The position numbers were made by a program, and so were the translations under genes. From Weissella coleopterorum (lineage in GTDB: Bacteria; Bacillota; Bacilli; Lactobacillales; Lactobacillaceae), in assembly GCF_011304355.1 (NCBI RefSeq), contig NZ_CP049888.1:434001-498000 (forward strand): a DNA stretch of 64,000 nucleotides, in the 5' to 3' direction. The notes beneath the pieces are model-generated. The model was not told the origin of the DNA, ran no database searches, and saw nothing but the letters and a program-made list of their open reading frames with translations. Positions 1-8,294 of this stretch are shown piece by piece. Position 1 is the stretch's first letter. The number at the start of each line of letters is the position of its first letter.

Positions 1-84
1 TATAAATTGAATTATATATAATACTGTTGATATGAATGAATAATAAATGAAAAAAGGTTTTAATGTTACTTTTTAAGTTACAGG

Positions 85-330
85 TTGTTACTATTGTAAT
101 TATATTGTAAAATAAGAGTCAGTAATGAAAAATAATAAATTTAAAATCATGGACCTTAAAACTAAGGTAATGTTTAAAACTTACTTGGTCTGATAATTAG
201 CCAGTCATGAATTTAATCAAACCATCAACATGGTTAAGGATTATCGCGTGTACTTTAACTAGTTCAATAAAAATTAAAATAAATCCATTTAACTGATGTA
301 GCAGTCACTTAAATGTCTTGAGGTTTTGGA
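85..330 (+). promoter_or_regulatory. candidate promoter and 5' leader of murA
   Basis: TTGTTA (85-90) and TAAAAT (108-113) are separated by 17 bases and could form a sigma-A promoter. The roughly 210-base leader that follows holds two perfect small hairpins, ACCTTA/TAAGGT (153-158/163-168) and AACCAT/ATGGTT (220-225/230-235), with similar four-base loops AAAC and CAAC. No ORF of note is visible in 1-330. The promoter call is inference from sequence alone. Confidence 0.4.
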
Positions 331-1608
331 ATGAAGAAATTAATTATTCACGGCGGACGCCGATTAAGTGGAGAAGTAACCATTGGTGGAGCAAAGAATT
401 CAACGGTTGCTTTGATTCCGGCATCAATTTTGGCAGACTCAGTTGTTAATTTTGATAGTGTACCGGATATTTTGGATGTTTATAACCTTCAAATTATTAT
501 GCGCTCAATGAATGTTCAATCAAGTTTTGCTAATGGAGAACTAATGATTGACCCAACGGCAATTGAAGAAGCAGAACTCCCTTCAACAGCAATTAAGAGT
601 CTTCGGGCTTCTTATTACTTCATGGGTTCTTTATTAGGACGTTTTGGACGTGCCGTTGTGACGTTCCCAGGTGGTGATAATATTGGTCCACGTCCAATTG
701 ACCAACACGTTAAGGGATTTGAAGCATTAGGGGCTGAAGTTGAATACGACGATGATACAGTACGTATTACTGCACCCAATGGATTGCATGGGACACGTAT
801 TTATATGGATATGGTTTCCGTGGGAGCGACGGTCAACACGATTTTGGCAGCTGTTAAGGCAGAGGGAACGACCATCCTAGAGAACGCTGCTAAAGAACCT
901 GAAATTATTGATTTAGCGACTTTCTTAAATAATATGGGAGCTAAAATTCGTGGAGCTGGAACGGATACAATCCGTATTGTTGGTGTTGAAAAGTTGATCT
1001 CAAACAACGTTCACACAGTGATCCCTGATCGGATCGAAGCGGGAACCTATTTGTCCATGGCAGCGGCGCAGGGCGATGGAGTCTTAGTAAAGAATATTAT
1101 TCCAGAACACTTGGAGGCTTTCATTGCTAAAATGATTGAAGCTGGTGTGAAATTGGATGTCCATGAAGATAGTATTTATGTTCCGAAGACAGACCATTTT
1201 AATGCGATTAAAATTAAAACGACACCTTTCCCGGGATTTGCGACTGATCTGCAACAACCCATTACACCTTTATTGACCCTAGCGGATAAAGAAAGTGTAA
1301 TCACTGAAGAAATTTATCCAGAACGGACACGGCATATTCCAGAGTTGAATAAATTAGGGATGGATATTGATAATCTTTCTCATGGGTTAATTGCAATTCG
1401 ACCTAGCACTCAGTTGATGGGAAATAGTGTTTCGGCGGCCGAGATTAGAGCAGGGGCATCACTAGTCATCGGTGGTTTGATGGCGGATGGTCAAACGGTA
1501 ATTAAAAATTCTGAGCACATTCTGCGCGGATATGACCGTTTGATTCAAAAAATAACGCAATTAAATGGTGATATTCGGATTGAAGAGTCAGATGAACCAA
1601 TGCATTAA
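331..1608 (+). CDS. murA: UDP-N-acetylglucosamine 1-carboxyvinyltransferase (MurA)
   Basis: This 425-residue cytoplasmic enzyme transfers enolpyruvate from PEP to UDP-GlcNAc, the first committed step of peptidoglycan synthesis. The N-terminus has the family K22-N23 pair (GGAKNS) and the length is typical. The flexible active-site loop reads PGGDNIGPRPID, so residue 116, which aligns with the catalytic Cys115 of the E. coli enzyme, is Asp (codon GAT at 676-678). Natural Asp variants are known in mycobacteria and chlamydiae and are insensitive to fosfomycin. The ATG follows a weak GAGG. A terminator lies directly downstream, so the gene looks monocistronic. Lactobacilli usually carry two MurA paralogues and I cannot tell which one this is. 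Confidence 0.95.
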   Translation: MKKLIIHGGRRLSGEVTIGGAKNSTVALIPASILADSVVNFDSVPDILDVYNLQIIMRSMNVQSSFANGELMIDPTAIEEAELPSTAIKSLRASYYFMGSLLGRFGRAVVTFPGGDNIGPRPIDQHVKGFEALGAEVEYDDDTVRITAPNGLHGTRIYMDMVSVGATVNTILAAVKAEGTTILENAAKEPEIIDLATFLNNMGAKIRGAGTDTIRIVGVEKLISNNVHTVIPDRIEAGTYLSMAAAQGDGVLVKNIIPEHLEAFIAKMIEAGVKLDVHEDSIYVPKTDHFNAIKIKTTPFPGFATDLQQPITPLLTLADKESVITEEIYPERTRHIPELNKLGMDIDNLSHGLIAIRPSTQLMGNSVSAAEIRAGASLVIGGLMADGQTVIKNSEHILRGYDRLIQKITQLNGDIRIEESDEPMH

Positions 1609-1622
1609 TCATAAATTTTAAA

Positions 1623-1656
1623 AAAAGAGGTCGTTTCTTTGGAAACGATCTCTTTT
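1623..1656 (+). terminator. intrinsic terminator after murA
   Basis: A 15-bp stem (1623-1637 with 1642-1656, one G-T pair) closes a TTTG loop, and its 3' arm ends in four T. The A-rich 5' arm would also allow some function on the other strand. Confidence 0.85.
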
Positions 1657-1860
1657 ATACTATGTAACAATGATGCATCGAAATGAGCATGCTTATTTAC
1701 TTGCGATTTAGCCAGTCATGATTAAAACACCTTGTAATTTGTGATTATAAAGGGTAAACTAAATAGGTTGTAAAAAATGCCTTGCCAAAGGTCAATTCGT
1801 TATTAAGTCACCGGATTGTGACCAGGTTGACTCTTTGTTCAAAGCATTTTCATTTAGTAC

Positions 1861-1879
1861 GCGATACGAGATTTATCGC
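1861..1879 (+). promoter_or_regulatory. hairpin in the cshA leader just before the ribosome binding site
   Basis: GCGATA (1861-1866) and TATCGC (1874-1879) form a perfect 6-bp hairpin ending five bases before the GGAGGAA ribosome binding site at 1884-1890. Such a structure could tune translation of the helicase. This is inference. Confidence 0.35.
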
Positions 1880-1894
1880 AATTGGAGGAAGATT

Positions 1895-3469
1895 TTGAAG
1901 TTTTCAGAATTAGGTCTCACAAAAGACCTACTTACAGCCATTGAAAAACATGGCTATGTCGAGGCAACACCAATTCAAGCCGAAACAATTCCCTTAACGC
2001 TAGCCGGTAAGGATGTCATCGGTCAAGCTCAAACCGGAACTGGTAAAACAGCTGCGTTTGGGTTGCCTATTTTAGAGATGATTGATAGTAGTCGTCAAGT
2101 TCAAGCTTTGGTAGTTTCACCAACGCGTGAATTAGCGATTCAAACGCAAGAAGAATTATTTAAATTAGGACGCGACAAGCGTGTCCGCGTGCAAGCTGTC
2201 TTTGGTGGAGCTGATATTCGCCGCCAAATTGATGGTTTGAAGCGGGGAGTCGACATCGTTGTTGGAACTCCTGGTCGCTTAATTGACCATATCCGTCGTG
2301 GAACCATTGACCTTTCACATGTCCGGACTTTAGTTTTGGATGAAGCTGATGAAATGTTAAATATGGGATTCTTGGAAGATATTGAATCAATTTTGAAGGC
2401 TGTGCCAAGTGAACGACAAACTTTGTTGTTCTCAGCAACGATGCCACCGGCAATCAAGCGGATTGGTGTTCAGTTCATGACGGAACCTGAACACATTCAA
2501 GTAGCTGCTAAAGAATTGACAACGGACTTAGTTGATCAATACTATGTTCGAGTACGCGAGCCGGAAAAGTTTGATACTTTGACTAATATTTTGGCTGTGC
2601 AACAACCAAAATTAGCAATTTTGTTTGGTCGGACAAAGCGCCGAGTTGATGAATTAACTCGTGGCCTAGAATTACGCGGCTTTAAAGCTTCAGGAATTCA
2701 CGGTGACCTAACGCAACAAAAGCGTACCCAAGTTTTGAAGTCTTTCAAAGCTGGTGAGATTCAAATCTTAGTGGCAACCGACGTTGCTGCACGTGGATTA
2801 GATGTTTCTGGTGTAACGCACGTTTATAACTTTGATATTCCACAAGAATCAGAATCATACGTTCACCGAATTGGTCGGACAGGACGTGCTGGGTCTCACG
2901 GAACTTCAGTTACGTTTGTTACTAATTCTGAATTAGATTACTTAAAGGACATTGAGAAGCTTACTAAGAAGCGGATGTTGGCCTTGAAGCCTTACTCACA
3001 TGAAGAAGCTGTGGCTGCTCGAATGAAGACTGCAGTCCAAGATGTGGATGCTGTGGTCAAAACGGTTGATGCAAACTTAGTTTCAGAAGAAGTTGATGAG
3101 CTATTAGAAAAGTATGATATTCGTACTTTGGCTGCAGCTGCATTGGCTGCTTCAGCTAATATCGCTGAAATTGATGCTGAATTTGATTTGACCCGTGAAC
3201 GTCCATTGCCAAACAAACGCTTTGGTCGTGGTGGATCACGTGGTGGTGGATCACGCGGTAACTACCGTGGTGGCAATCGTCGTTCTGGTAGTGGTGGTGG
3301 ATCACGCGGTGGTCGTCGTGAAGAAAATGGTAACCGTGGTGGTGGTCATGATTCAGAACGTCGTAAGTCATATGACCGTGGTTCACGGACTGGATCAGGA
3401 GACCGTTCACAACGTGGTTCACGCCCAGTTGGACGTCGTAAGTTTGTAATTCGCGAGAATGATAAATAA
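1895..3469 (+). CDS. cshA: DEAD-box ATP-dependent RNA helicase CshA
   Basis: This 524-residue RNA helicase belongs to the CshA family, which acts in mRNA turnover and cold growth. Motif I AQTGTGKT (about residues 45-52), DEAD (about 150), SAT and HRIGRTGR are all present. The last 80 residues are an Arg/Gly-rich basic tail (GGSRGG-like repeats), probably for RNA binding. I chose the TTG at 1895 because GGAGGAA lies 5 bases upstream and FSELGL follows, as in the family. The longer frame from 1835 has no ribosome binding site. In other lactobacilli cshA usually follows murF; here it follows murA, and murF lies 35 kb away on the other strand. Confidence 0.95.
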   Translation: MKFSELGLTKDLLTAIEKHGYVEATPIQAETIPLTLAGKDVIGQAQTGTGKTAAFGLPILEMIDSSRQVQALVVSPTRELAIQTQEELFKLGRDKRVRVQAVFGGADIRRQIDGLKRGVDIVVGTPGRLIDHIRRGTIDLSHVRTLVLDEADEMLNMGFLEDIESILKAVPSERQTLLFSATMPPAIKRIGVQFMTEPEHIQVAAKELTTDLVDQYYVRVREPEKFDTLTNILAVQQPKLAILFGRTKRRVDELTRGLELRGFKASGIHGDLTQQKRTQVLKSFKAGEIQILVATDVAARGLDVSGVTHVYNFDIPQESESYVHRIGRTGRAGSHGTSVTFVTNSELDYLKDIEKLTKKRMLALKPYSHEEAVAARMKTAVQDVDAVVKTVDANLVSEEVDELLEKYDIRTLAAAALAASANIAEIDAEFDLTRERPLPNKRFGRGGSRGGGSRGNYRGGNRRSGSGGGSRGGRREENGNRGGGHDSERRKSYDRGSRTGSGDRSQRGSRPVGRRKFVIRENDK

Positions 3470-3493
3470 ACTTTTAATTAACTAATAACAGAG

Positions 3494-3537
3494 GCTCAAC
3501 TATTTCAATGTGTTACATTGATGGTAGGGCTTTTTTT
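3494..3537 (+). terminator. intrinsic terminator after cshA
   Basis: An imperfect long stem with an inner perfect part TCAATG/CATTGA is followed by seven T. Confidence 0.75.
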
Positions 3538-3634
3538 GTGGAATAATTGAGAATTTAAATAAGGGCTGATTAGCAAATTCTAGCCGAATCTTCCGTTGAA
3601 AATATGATAAAATTGAGTAATTAAATCCGATTAA

Positions 3635-3670
3635 TAGCGTTGATCAATTTCAATTGATTCGATGACGCTA
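3635..3670 (+). promoter_or_regulatory. nested inverted repeat upstream of acpS-alr
   Basis: TAGCGT (3635-3640) pairs with ACGCTA (3665-3670), and inside it ATCAAT (3643-3648) pairs with ATTGAT (3653-3658). The element ends 24 bases before the start codon, so it is either an operator or an mRNA hairpin. No known motif is recognised. Confidence 0.4.
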
Positions 3671-3694
3671 AGATGATCAATAAGGGGAAATTTC

Positions 3695-5187
3695 ATGATA
3701 TTTGGTAATGGGATTGATATTCAAGAAATATCGGCAGTAGAAGAATTAGCATTGAGACAGCCAAACTTTATTCAAAAAATTTTAACACCCACTGAAATAG
3801 ATTTGTATGCGGATAAGTCGGGAAAGCACCAGGCAGAATTTTTAGCAGGACGCTATGCTGCTAAAGAGGCATACAGCAAAGCTCTTGGGACGGGATTAGG
3901 CGCTGAGGTGAACTGGCAACAGTTAGAAGTTTTAAATGATGAACATGGTAAGCCATATTTTAAAATGCACCCCCGGCACAATGATTTAATTGTGCACCTT
4001 TCGATTTCGCATTCCGGTAATCTAGTTAAAACGGAAGTATTACTTGAAAATTTCCCAAATACAGAAATCCCGATCAGTACCCATCGTTCGGCATGGATTG
4101 AAGTTTCCCAGGCGGCGGTGGCCCATAATATTAAGATGGTCAAAGAAATTAGTGGCGCCAAACGCTTTATGGCCATTTTAAAGGCGAATGCTTATGGACA
4201 TGGAATGCCACAAATGGTTGAAGCTGCGCGGAATGGAGGAGCTGATGCTTTTGGAGTAGCGACTTTAGATGAAGCAATTTGGTTACGTCATTTTGGAGTT
4301 CAAGAACCAGTTCTTGTTTTAGGAATTATCGAACCCGAACAAGTTCAGTTAGCTCGACAACATCAAATTATTGTTCCAGTGGCTAATTTAGCATGGCTAA
4401 ACGCTGCACAGAAGTGGTTACCAGACGAAGTAGGTGGTAGCCCATTACTGATAGCATTAGCAGTAGATACAGGTATGACTCGAATCGGAATTAGAACGGC
4501 AGTCGAATTAGATCAGACTTTGAAAACCATTAATGCCGATCAACGATTGAAGTTGCATAGTATCGGAATGCATTTTGCAACTGCTGATACTAAGAATGAG
4601 GCATATTTTGAAAAGCAATTAGCACGTTGGCATGTTCTAACCGATGATCTCGATTTGCCAGAAGGGATTTGGCGCCATTTAGCAAACTCCGGGACAGCTT
4701 TGTGGCACTCCAATCCTTCGACTGATGTTATACGGATTGGTGCAGCAATGTATGGTTTCGATTCTTCACAAGGCAACTTAGCCCATCGTGATTTAAAACC
4801 CGTTTTGAGCTTAAAAGCTAAATTAGTACAAGTTAAACAAGTGGAAGCCGGTATTTCGGTTTCATATGGAGCGACATATACAACTAAAGATAAAACATGG
4901 ATAGGGACAGTTCCATTAGGGTATGCCGATGGGTATTTACGTAAGCTTCAAGGGGCTACGCTCTCTTACCAGATGGGCGTCATGTGGAAGTGATCGGACG
5001 GATTGCGATGGATCAGTTAATGGTGGCATTACCCCAAGAAATGCCGGTTGGGACGGTGATTACATTAATTGGATCAGCAGGCGATCAGCATGTGACGTTA
5101 GAAGACTTAGCTGATCGTTTGGGCACCATTCCGTATGAAGTTGCGACGAGTTTATCTGTGCGCTTGCCCCGGTATTTAGTTGATTAA
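3695..5187 (+). pseudogene. fused holo-ACP synthase / alanine racemase (AcpS-Alr), frameshifted as read
   Basis: Residues 1-120 are a complete holo-[acyl-carrier-protein] synthase with D8 (GNGIDI) and E58 (AAKEAY), which loads phosphopantetheine on ACP. Without a stop, and after a linker of about ten residues, a full alanine racemase follows (SAWIEV from about 132). It carries the PLP lysine K163 (ILKANAYGHG) and the catalytic tyrosine motif VSYGATY. Between the domains there is no in-frame ATG, GTG or TTG, so Alr cannot start on its own. The frame breaks between about 4947 and 4973, after GYLRKLQG. The missing end (DGRHVEVIGRIAMDQ onward) continues in another frame to 5187. One added base would restore 497 residues. 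Alr makes D-alanine for the cell wall and is normally essential, so a sequence error is plausible. GGGGAAA at 3684-3690 is the ribosome binding site. Confidence 0.85.
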
Positions 5188-5206
5188 TTAATAAATGAGG
5201 GATAAA

Positions 5207-5584
5207 ATGCAGGAGAATAAGCAGAAAATCAAAGAAATTCGTTGGGGTGAAATTTGGTACGCTAATTTGGAAAATGGCCGCATTGGTTCTGAGCAAGGTG
5301 GCATTCGACCGGTTTTAATTGTGCAAAATAATGTGGGGAATTTATATGCCCCAACTACGATTGTTATCCCGATTTCGACTAAGAAAATTAAAAAAAGTCT
5401 TCCAACACATGTGAAATTAGCGGCCGAATTAACAGGAACGGGCATTAATCGAAATTCGACCTTGTTGATAGAACAAATTCGGGTCGTTGATAAAAAAAGA
5501 TTGCAGGATCGTTTAGGCAGGTTAGCCGAGCCTCAAATGGCTGCGGTACGTACTGCGTTAGCAGTTAGTTTAGGCTTTGATTAA
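5207..5584 (+). CDS. mazF: MazF/PemK-family endoribonuclease toxin
   Basis: This 125-residue protein has the MazF pattern: IRWGEIWYANL, then GGIRPVLIVQN, then TTIVIPIST and a late LLIEQIRVVDK. Family members cleave mRNA at short sequences and are held in check by a MazE-type antitoxin. The position just after alr is conserved in many Firmicutes, where an antitoxin gene usually sits between them. Here only 19 bases separate alr from mazF, so no antitoxin fits. I chose the ATG at 5207 because GAGGG (5197-5201) precedes it; the ATG at 5195 lies inside that Shine-Dalgarno region. Confidence 0.88.
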   Translation: MQENKQKIKEIRWGEIWYANLENGRIGSEQGGIRPVLIVQNNVGNLYAPTTIVIPISTKKIKKSLPTHVKLAAELTGTGINRNSTLLIEQIRVVDKKRLQDRLGRLAEPQMAAVRTALAVSLGFD

Positions 5585-5641
5585 ACATATATTATTATTA
5601 AAAATTTATAACGGACGAGAGCGTCTAGAAGGTAGGAAAAT

Positions 5642-6658
5642 ATGACTGAGCAAAAAGTATTATTAACTGGAGACCGGCCAACTGGTAAATTACACATAGG
5701 ACACTATGTGGGTTCGCTTAAAAATCGGGTGGCAATGCAAAATTCAGGCGAATATAATCCGTATATTATGATTGCTGACAAGCAGGCCTTTACAGATAAT
5801 GCTCGTGATCCACAGAAAATTCATAATTCTTTATTGGAAGTGGCATTAGATTATTTAGCTGTGGGGATTGATCCACAAAAAACCACGATCTTTGTCCAAT
5901 CTGCGATTCCAGAACTGTCTGAATTAACGGAATATTTTTTAAACTTAGTTTCTATTGCACGCCTACAACGGAATCCAACTGTTAAAACGGAAATTCAACA
6001 AAAAGGGTTTGGTGAATCAATTCCGGCAGGTTTCTTTATTTATCCTGTATCACAAGCTGCCGACATTGCGCTCTTTAAGGGTGAAGTGGTACCAGTAGGT
6101 GATGATCAGGAACCAATGTTGGAGCAAACCCGTGAATTAATTCGAACTTTTAATCGAACCTACGATGTTGATATTCTAAAAGAACCGCAAGGAATTTTTC
6201 CGCCAAAGGGGCAGGGAAGGATTCCGGGACTAGATGGTGTGAAGATGTCTAAGTCTTTAGGGAATGCTATTTACTTGAGCGATTCTCAAGATGAATTATG
6301 GAATAAAATTAAGTCAATGTATACTGATCCAACCCATGTTAAAGTGGATGATCCAGGTCATGTTGAAGGGAATATGGTCTTTACTTATCTTGATATTTTT
6401 GATCCTGATACTAGTAAGGTAGCAGAGTTGAAGGCACAATATCAACAGGGCGGATTAGGCGATATGAAATTAAAAAAATATCTATTTGAAGTTTTAGATG
6501 CTGAACTAACACCAATTCGGGAACGCCGGGCTGAATTTGCGGCAGATCGCGAAGCGGTCCTAGCTATGCTGGCAGAAGGATCAAAACGAGCGCGCCAGAC
6601 AGCACAGACCACAATGCATGAAATTCGTGAAGCAATGGGGATTGAATACTGGAATTAA
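5642..6658 (+). CDS. trpS: tryptophanyl-tRNA synthetase
   Basis: This 338-residue class I synthetase charges tRNA-Trp. The HIGH-type motif is GKLHIGHYVG near residue 16, and the KMSKS loop is GVKMSKS near residue 199. Length and N-terminus (VLLTGDRPTGKL) fit the bacterial TrpS family. The ribosome binding site GAAGGTAGG lies just upstream. The 57-base gap after mazF shows no clear terminator, so the two may share a transcript. I see no T-box leader in that gap, unlike many Firmicute trpS genes. Confidence 0.96.
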   Translation: MTEQKVLLTGDRPTGKLHIGHYVGSLKNRVAMQNSGEYNPYIMIADKQAFTDNARDPQKIHNSLLEVALDYLAVGIDPQKTTIFVQSAIPELSELTEYFLNLVSIARLQRNPTVKTEIQQKGFGESIPAGFFIYPVSQAADIALFKGEVVPVGDDQEPMLEQTRELIRTFNRTYDVDILKEPQGIFPPKGQGRIPGLDGVKMSKSLGNAIYLSDSQDELWNKIKSMYTDPTHVKVDDPGHVEGNMVFTYLDIFDPDTSKVAELKAQYQQGGLGDMKLKKYLFEVLDAELTPIRERRAEFAADREAVLAMLAEGSKRARQTAQTTMHEIREAMGIEYWN

Positions 6659-6678
6659 ATTTAATTTGAGGTAATAAC

Positions 6679-7629
6679 ATGGGTTATTTAGCAATTGTAG
6701 ATTTAGGTTCAAACTCAACCCGTTTTGTAATTGAAAAATTACAGGCGGATGGGACTTTTCAAGAGATTGAGCGCATTAAAAGAGACACTCGTTTGGCTGA
6801 AGGCATGGAACAAAACGGCGGACGATTAACAGAAGTTGCGATGCAGAGAGTTTTCGATGCGGTCGCCGAATTTCAAGCAATTGTGCAGACTTATCAAGAT
6901 TTAGAAATCATCGGGATAGCTACTGCCGCCGTTCGCGAGGCCAAAAATCAGGCACAATTTGTCAAACGGTTACAAGAAAATTACCAATTTGAAATTCGGG
7001 TCCTGACCGGTGATCAAGAGGCGTACTATGATTATTTAGGAGCGATGTCTGCCTTGAATCATATTAACAATGCTTGGCTTCTGGATACTGGCGGGGCTAG
7101 TATTGAATTAGTTGGGATTGAGGATCGAATGGCCGTTAATTTCATTAGTTTACCCTTTGGGGCAGTTAATTTAGCGGAACGGTTTAATCTTAATGGTCCC
7201 GAATCCATTGATGGCGTGGCTCTCACTGAGGCTGAGCAATATATAGATCAGGAATATGATGTTTTACCTTGGCTAGAATGTGATCAACAACCCATTATTT
7301 TACTAGGGGGGGCTAATCGGACCTTAGCACGTTTAGATCGGATGAGACAAGGTTATGAAGATTATGGAAGTTTTCACGGCTATCAGATGGCAGTTGATCA
7401 AGTGCAAACGATCTTTGATGATTTACGTAAAATGAATCATCAGGAACGCGCCGCCATATTGGGGGCGGAAGCGAATCGAGCTGACATTATTATCAGTGGT
7501 TTGTTACCACTAATGCAGCTTGTCGAAGTCACAGGGACGACGAAAGTGATTTTTTCATCATCAGGGGTTCGTGAAGGAATTTTGCAAGAGTATCGACTGG
7601 AGCATGACACAATAATTAGCAACCTATAA
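6679..7629 (+). CDS. ppx: Ppx/GppA-family exopolyphosphatase
   Basis: This 316-residue protein belongs to the ASKHA phosphatases that hydrolyse polyphosphate or pppGpp. It opens with IVDLGSNSTRFVIEKL, the family phosphate-1 loop, has LLDTGGASIELVG (about 135-147) as phosphate-2, and ILLGGANRTLARLD as a later nucleotide-site element. It is a short, single-domain type without the HD-like C-terminal domain. It follows trpS after 20 bases with GAGG as the ribosome binding site, so the two probably form an operon. Whether the substrate is polyphosphate or pppGpp cannot be told from sequence. Confidence 0.88.
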   Translation: MGYLAIVDLGSNSTRFVIEKLQADGTFQEIERIKRDTRLAEGMEQNGGRLTEVAMQRVFDAVAEFQAIVQTYQDLEIIGIATAAVREAKNQAQFVKRLQENYQFEIRVLTGDQEAYYDYLGAMSALNHINNAWLLDTGGASIELVGIEDRMAVNFISLPFGAVNLAERFNLNGPESIDGVALTEAEQYIDQEYDVLPWLECDQQPIILLGGANRTLARLDRMRQGYEDYGSFHGYQMAVDQVQTIFDDLRKMNHQERAAILGAEANRADIIISGLLPLMQLVEVTGTTKVIFSSSGVREGILQEYRLEHDTIISNL

Positions 7630-7637
7630 TTGAACAC

Positions 7638-7667
7638 AAAAAGGTAACTTGGAAAAGTTGCCTTTTT
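7638..7667 (+). terminator. terminator after ppx
   Basis: A 13-bp stem (7638-7650 with 7655-7667, one wobble) closes a GGAA loop and ends in five T. Confidence 0.88.
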
Positions 7668-7713
7668 GATTAAAAATAAATTAAAAAATCGAAGCAAAAA
7701 TGAGATCAAACTA

Positions 7714-7742
7714 TTGAAAGCGATTACAAAGGATGCTATAAT
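7714..7742 (+). promoter_or_regulatory. strong promoter of the 7749-8221 transcript
   Basis: TTGAAA (7714-7719), a 17-base spacer and TATAAT (7737-7742) with an extended TGC before the -10 make one of the best promoter matches in the window. The predicted start is near 7749. No conventional gene lies downstream on this strand before the terminators. Confidence 0.75.
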
Positions 7743-7748
7743 ATAGAT

Positions 7749-8221
7749 ATTCCAAAGAAAGGTGGTAAAGAATTTGGAAGAATCTAAAACTTCAACTGAA
7801 TCGACTTTAACTAAACCATTCTTACACAGGAGCATATCACAGTAATGAATTAGGATATAGCGTATCATTTAAAGATAAACATCAGGCCATGAGTAGGTCA
7901 ACCTAATGTCATTAGCAATCAGATTTATTACCAAACATCATAGTCATACAGCTTTACGCCTAGAATGATGTAAGTATATGTTTTCGATAATAAACTGCTC
8001 CGGATATGACTTAATTATTTTTGATTAAGATGTGTCAGTGTGGGACTTGTTGAAGTAGATTTGGTTTAGGTAATATCAACGACAGGTGTTTAGGACTGCA
8101 GCCTAGACCTTTGGTATTATCAAATGACAATTGAATATAGGGTGGTAAATAGTCCTTCCTTGAAAATATCAATCACGTATTTTCTAAAGTGGCACGCGGG
8201 TCAATGTACCGGCGTGTTTTT
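7749..8221 (+). ncRNA. candidate long structured non-coding RNA, class unknown
   Basis: A strong promoter and a terminator bracket about 470 bases without a convincing gene. Visible stems are CTTAAT/ATTAAG around 8008-8027, GGTAATATC/GGTATTATC (9 bp with two wobbles, near 8068-8122) enclosing GTTTAGG/CCTAGAC, GGACT/AGTCC bracketing that domain, and GAAAATA/TATTTTC near 8162-8184. A small frame starts at TTG 7774 behind AAAGGTGG but stops after 23 codons. A second open stretch in another frame runs to 7906. It is not tmRNA, RNase P RNA or SRP RNA by any motif I know. Partial resemblance to T-box motifs (AGGGTGGTA, TGGCACGCG) is noted, but no downstream gene exists to be regulated. Confidence 0.5.
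8193..8221 (+). terminator. terminator of the candidate ncRNA
   Basis: CACGC (8193-8197) pairs with GCGTG (8212-8216), with an inner GGT/ACC and a trailing run of five T. Confidence 0.75.
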
Positions 8222-8227
8222 AATTGC

Positions 8228-8265
8228 AAAAAAAAGCTGAATACTTCTAGTATTCAGCTTTTTTT
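8228..8265. terminator. bidirectional terminator between the ncRNA and nnrD
   Basis: GCTGAATACT (8236-8245) and AGTATTCAGC (8249-8258) form a perfect 10-bp stem with eight A before it and seven T after it. It serves nnrD on the minus strand and backs up the ncRNA terminator on the plus strand. Confidence 0.9.
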
Positions 8266-8294
8266 GTTATTTGACTAGCATTGTATACCCGGGA

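Noticed and set aside
3156..3449. Open frames opposite and beside the Arg/Gly tail of CshA
   Set aside because: They arise from the GGT/CGT repeat of the tail read in other frames and give low-complexity His- or Val-rich products.
4984..5187. Independent small gene after alr
   Set aside because: Its product is the missing C-terminal end of alanine racemase; no ribosome binding site precedes ATG 4984.
7440..7868. 142-codon minus-strand frame over the ppx end and ncRNA promoter
   Set aside because: It lies antisense to ppx, its terminator and a strong promoter, and its protein has no recognisable pattern.
7774..7906. Small protein made by joining a 23-codon frame and a following open frame
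   Set aside because: It would need an extra-base frameshift of a different type from those seen elsewhere, and neither part resembles a known peptide.
8000..8221. T-box riboswitch
   Set aside because: AGGGTGGTA and TGGCACGCG resemble T-box words, but the consensus is split and no gene follows on the plus strand.
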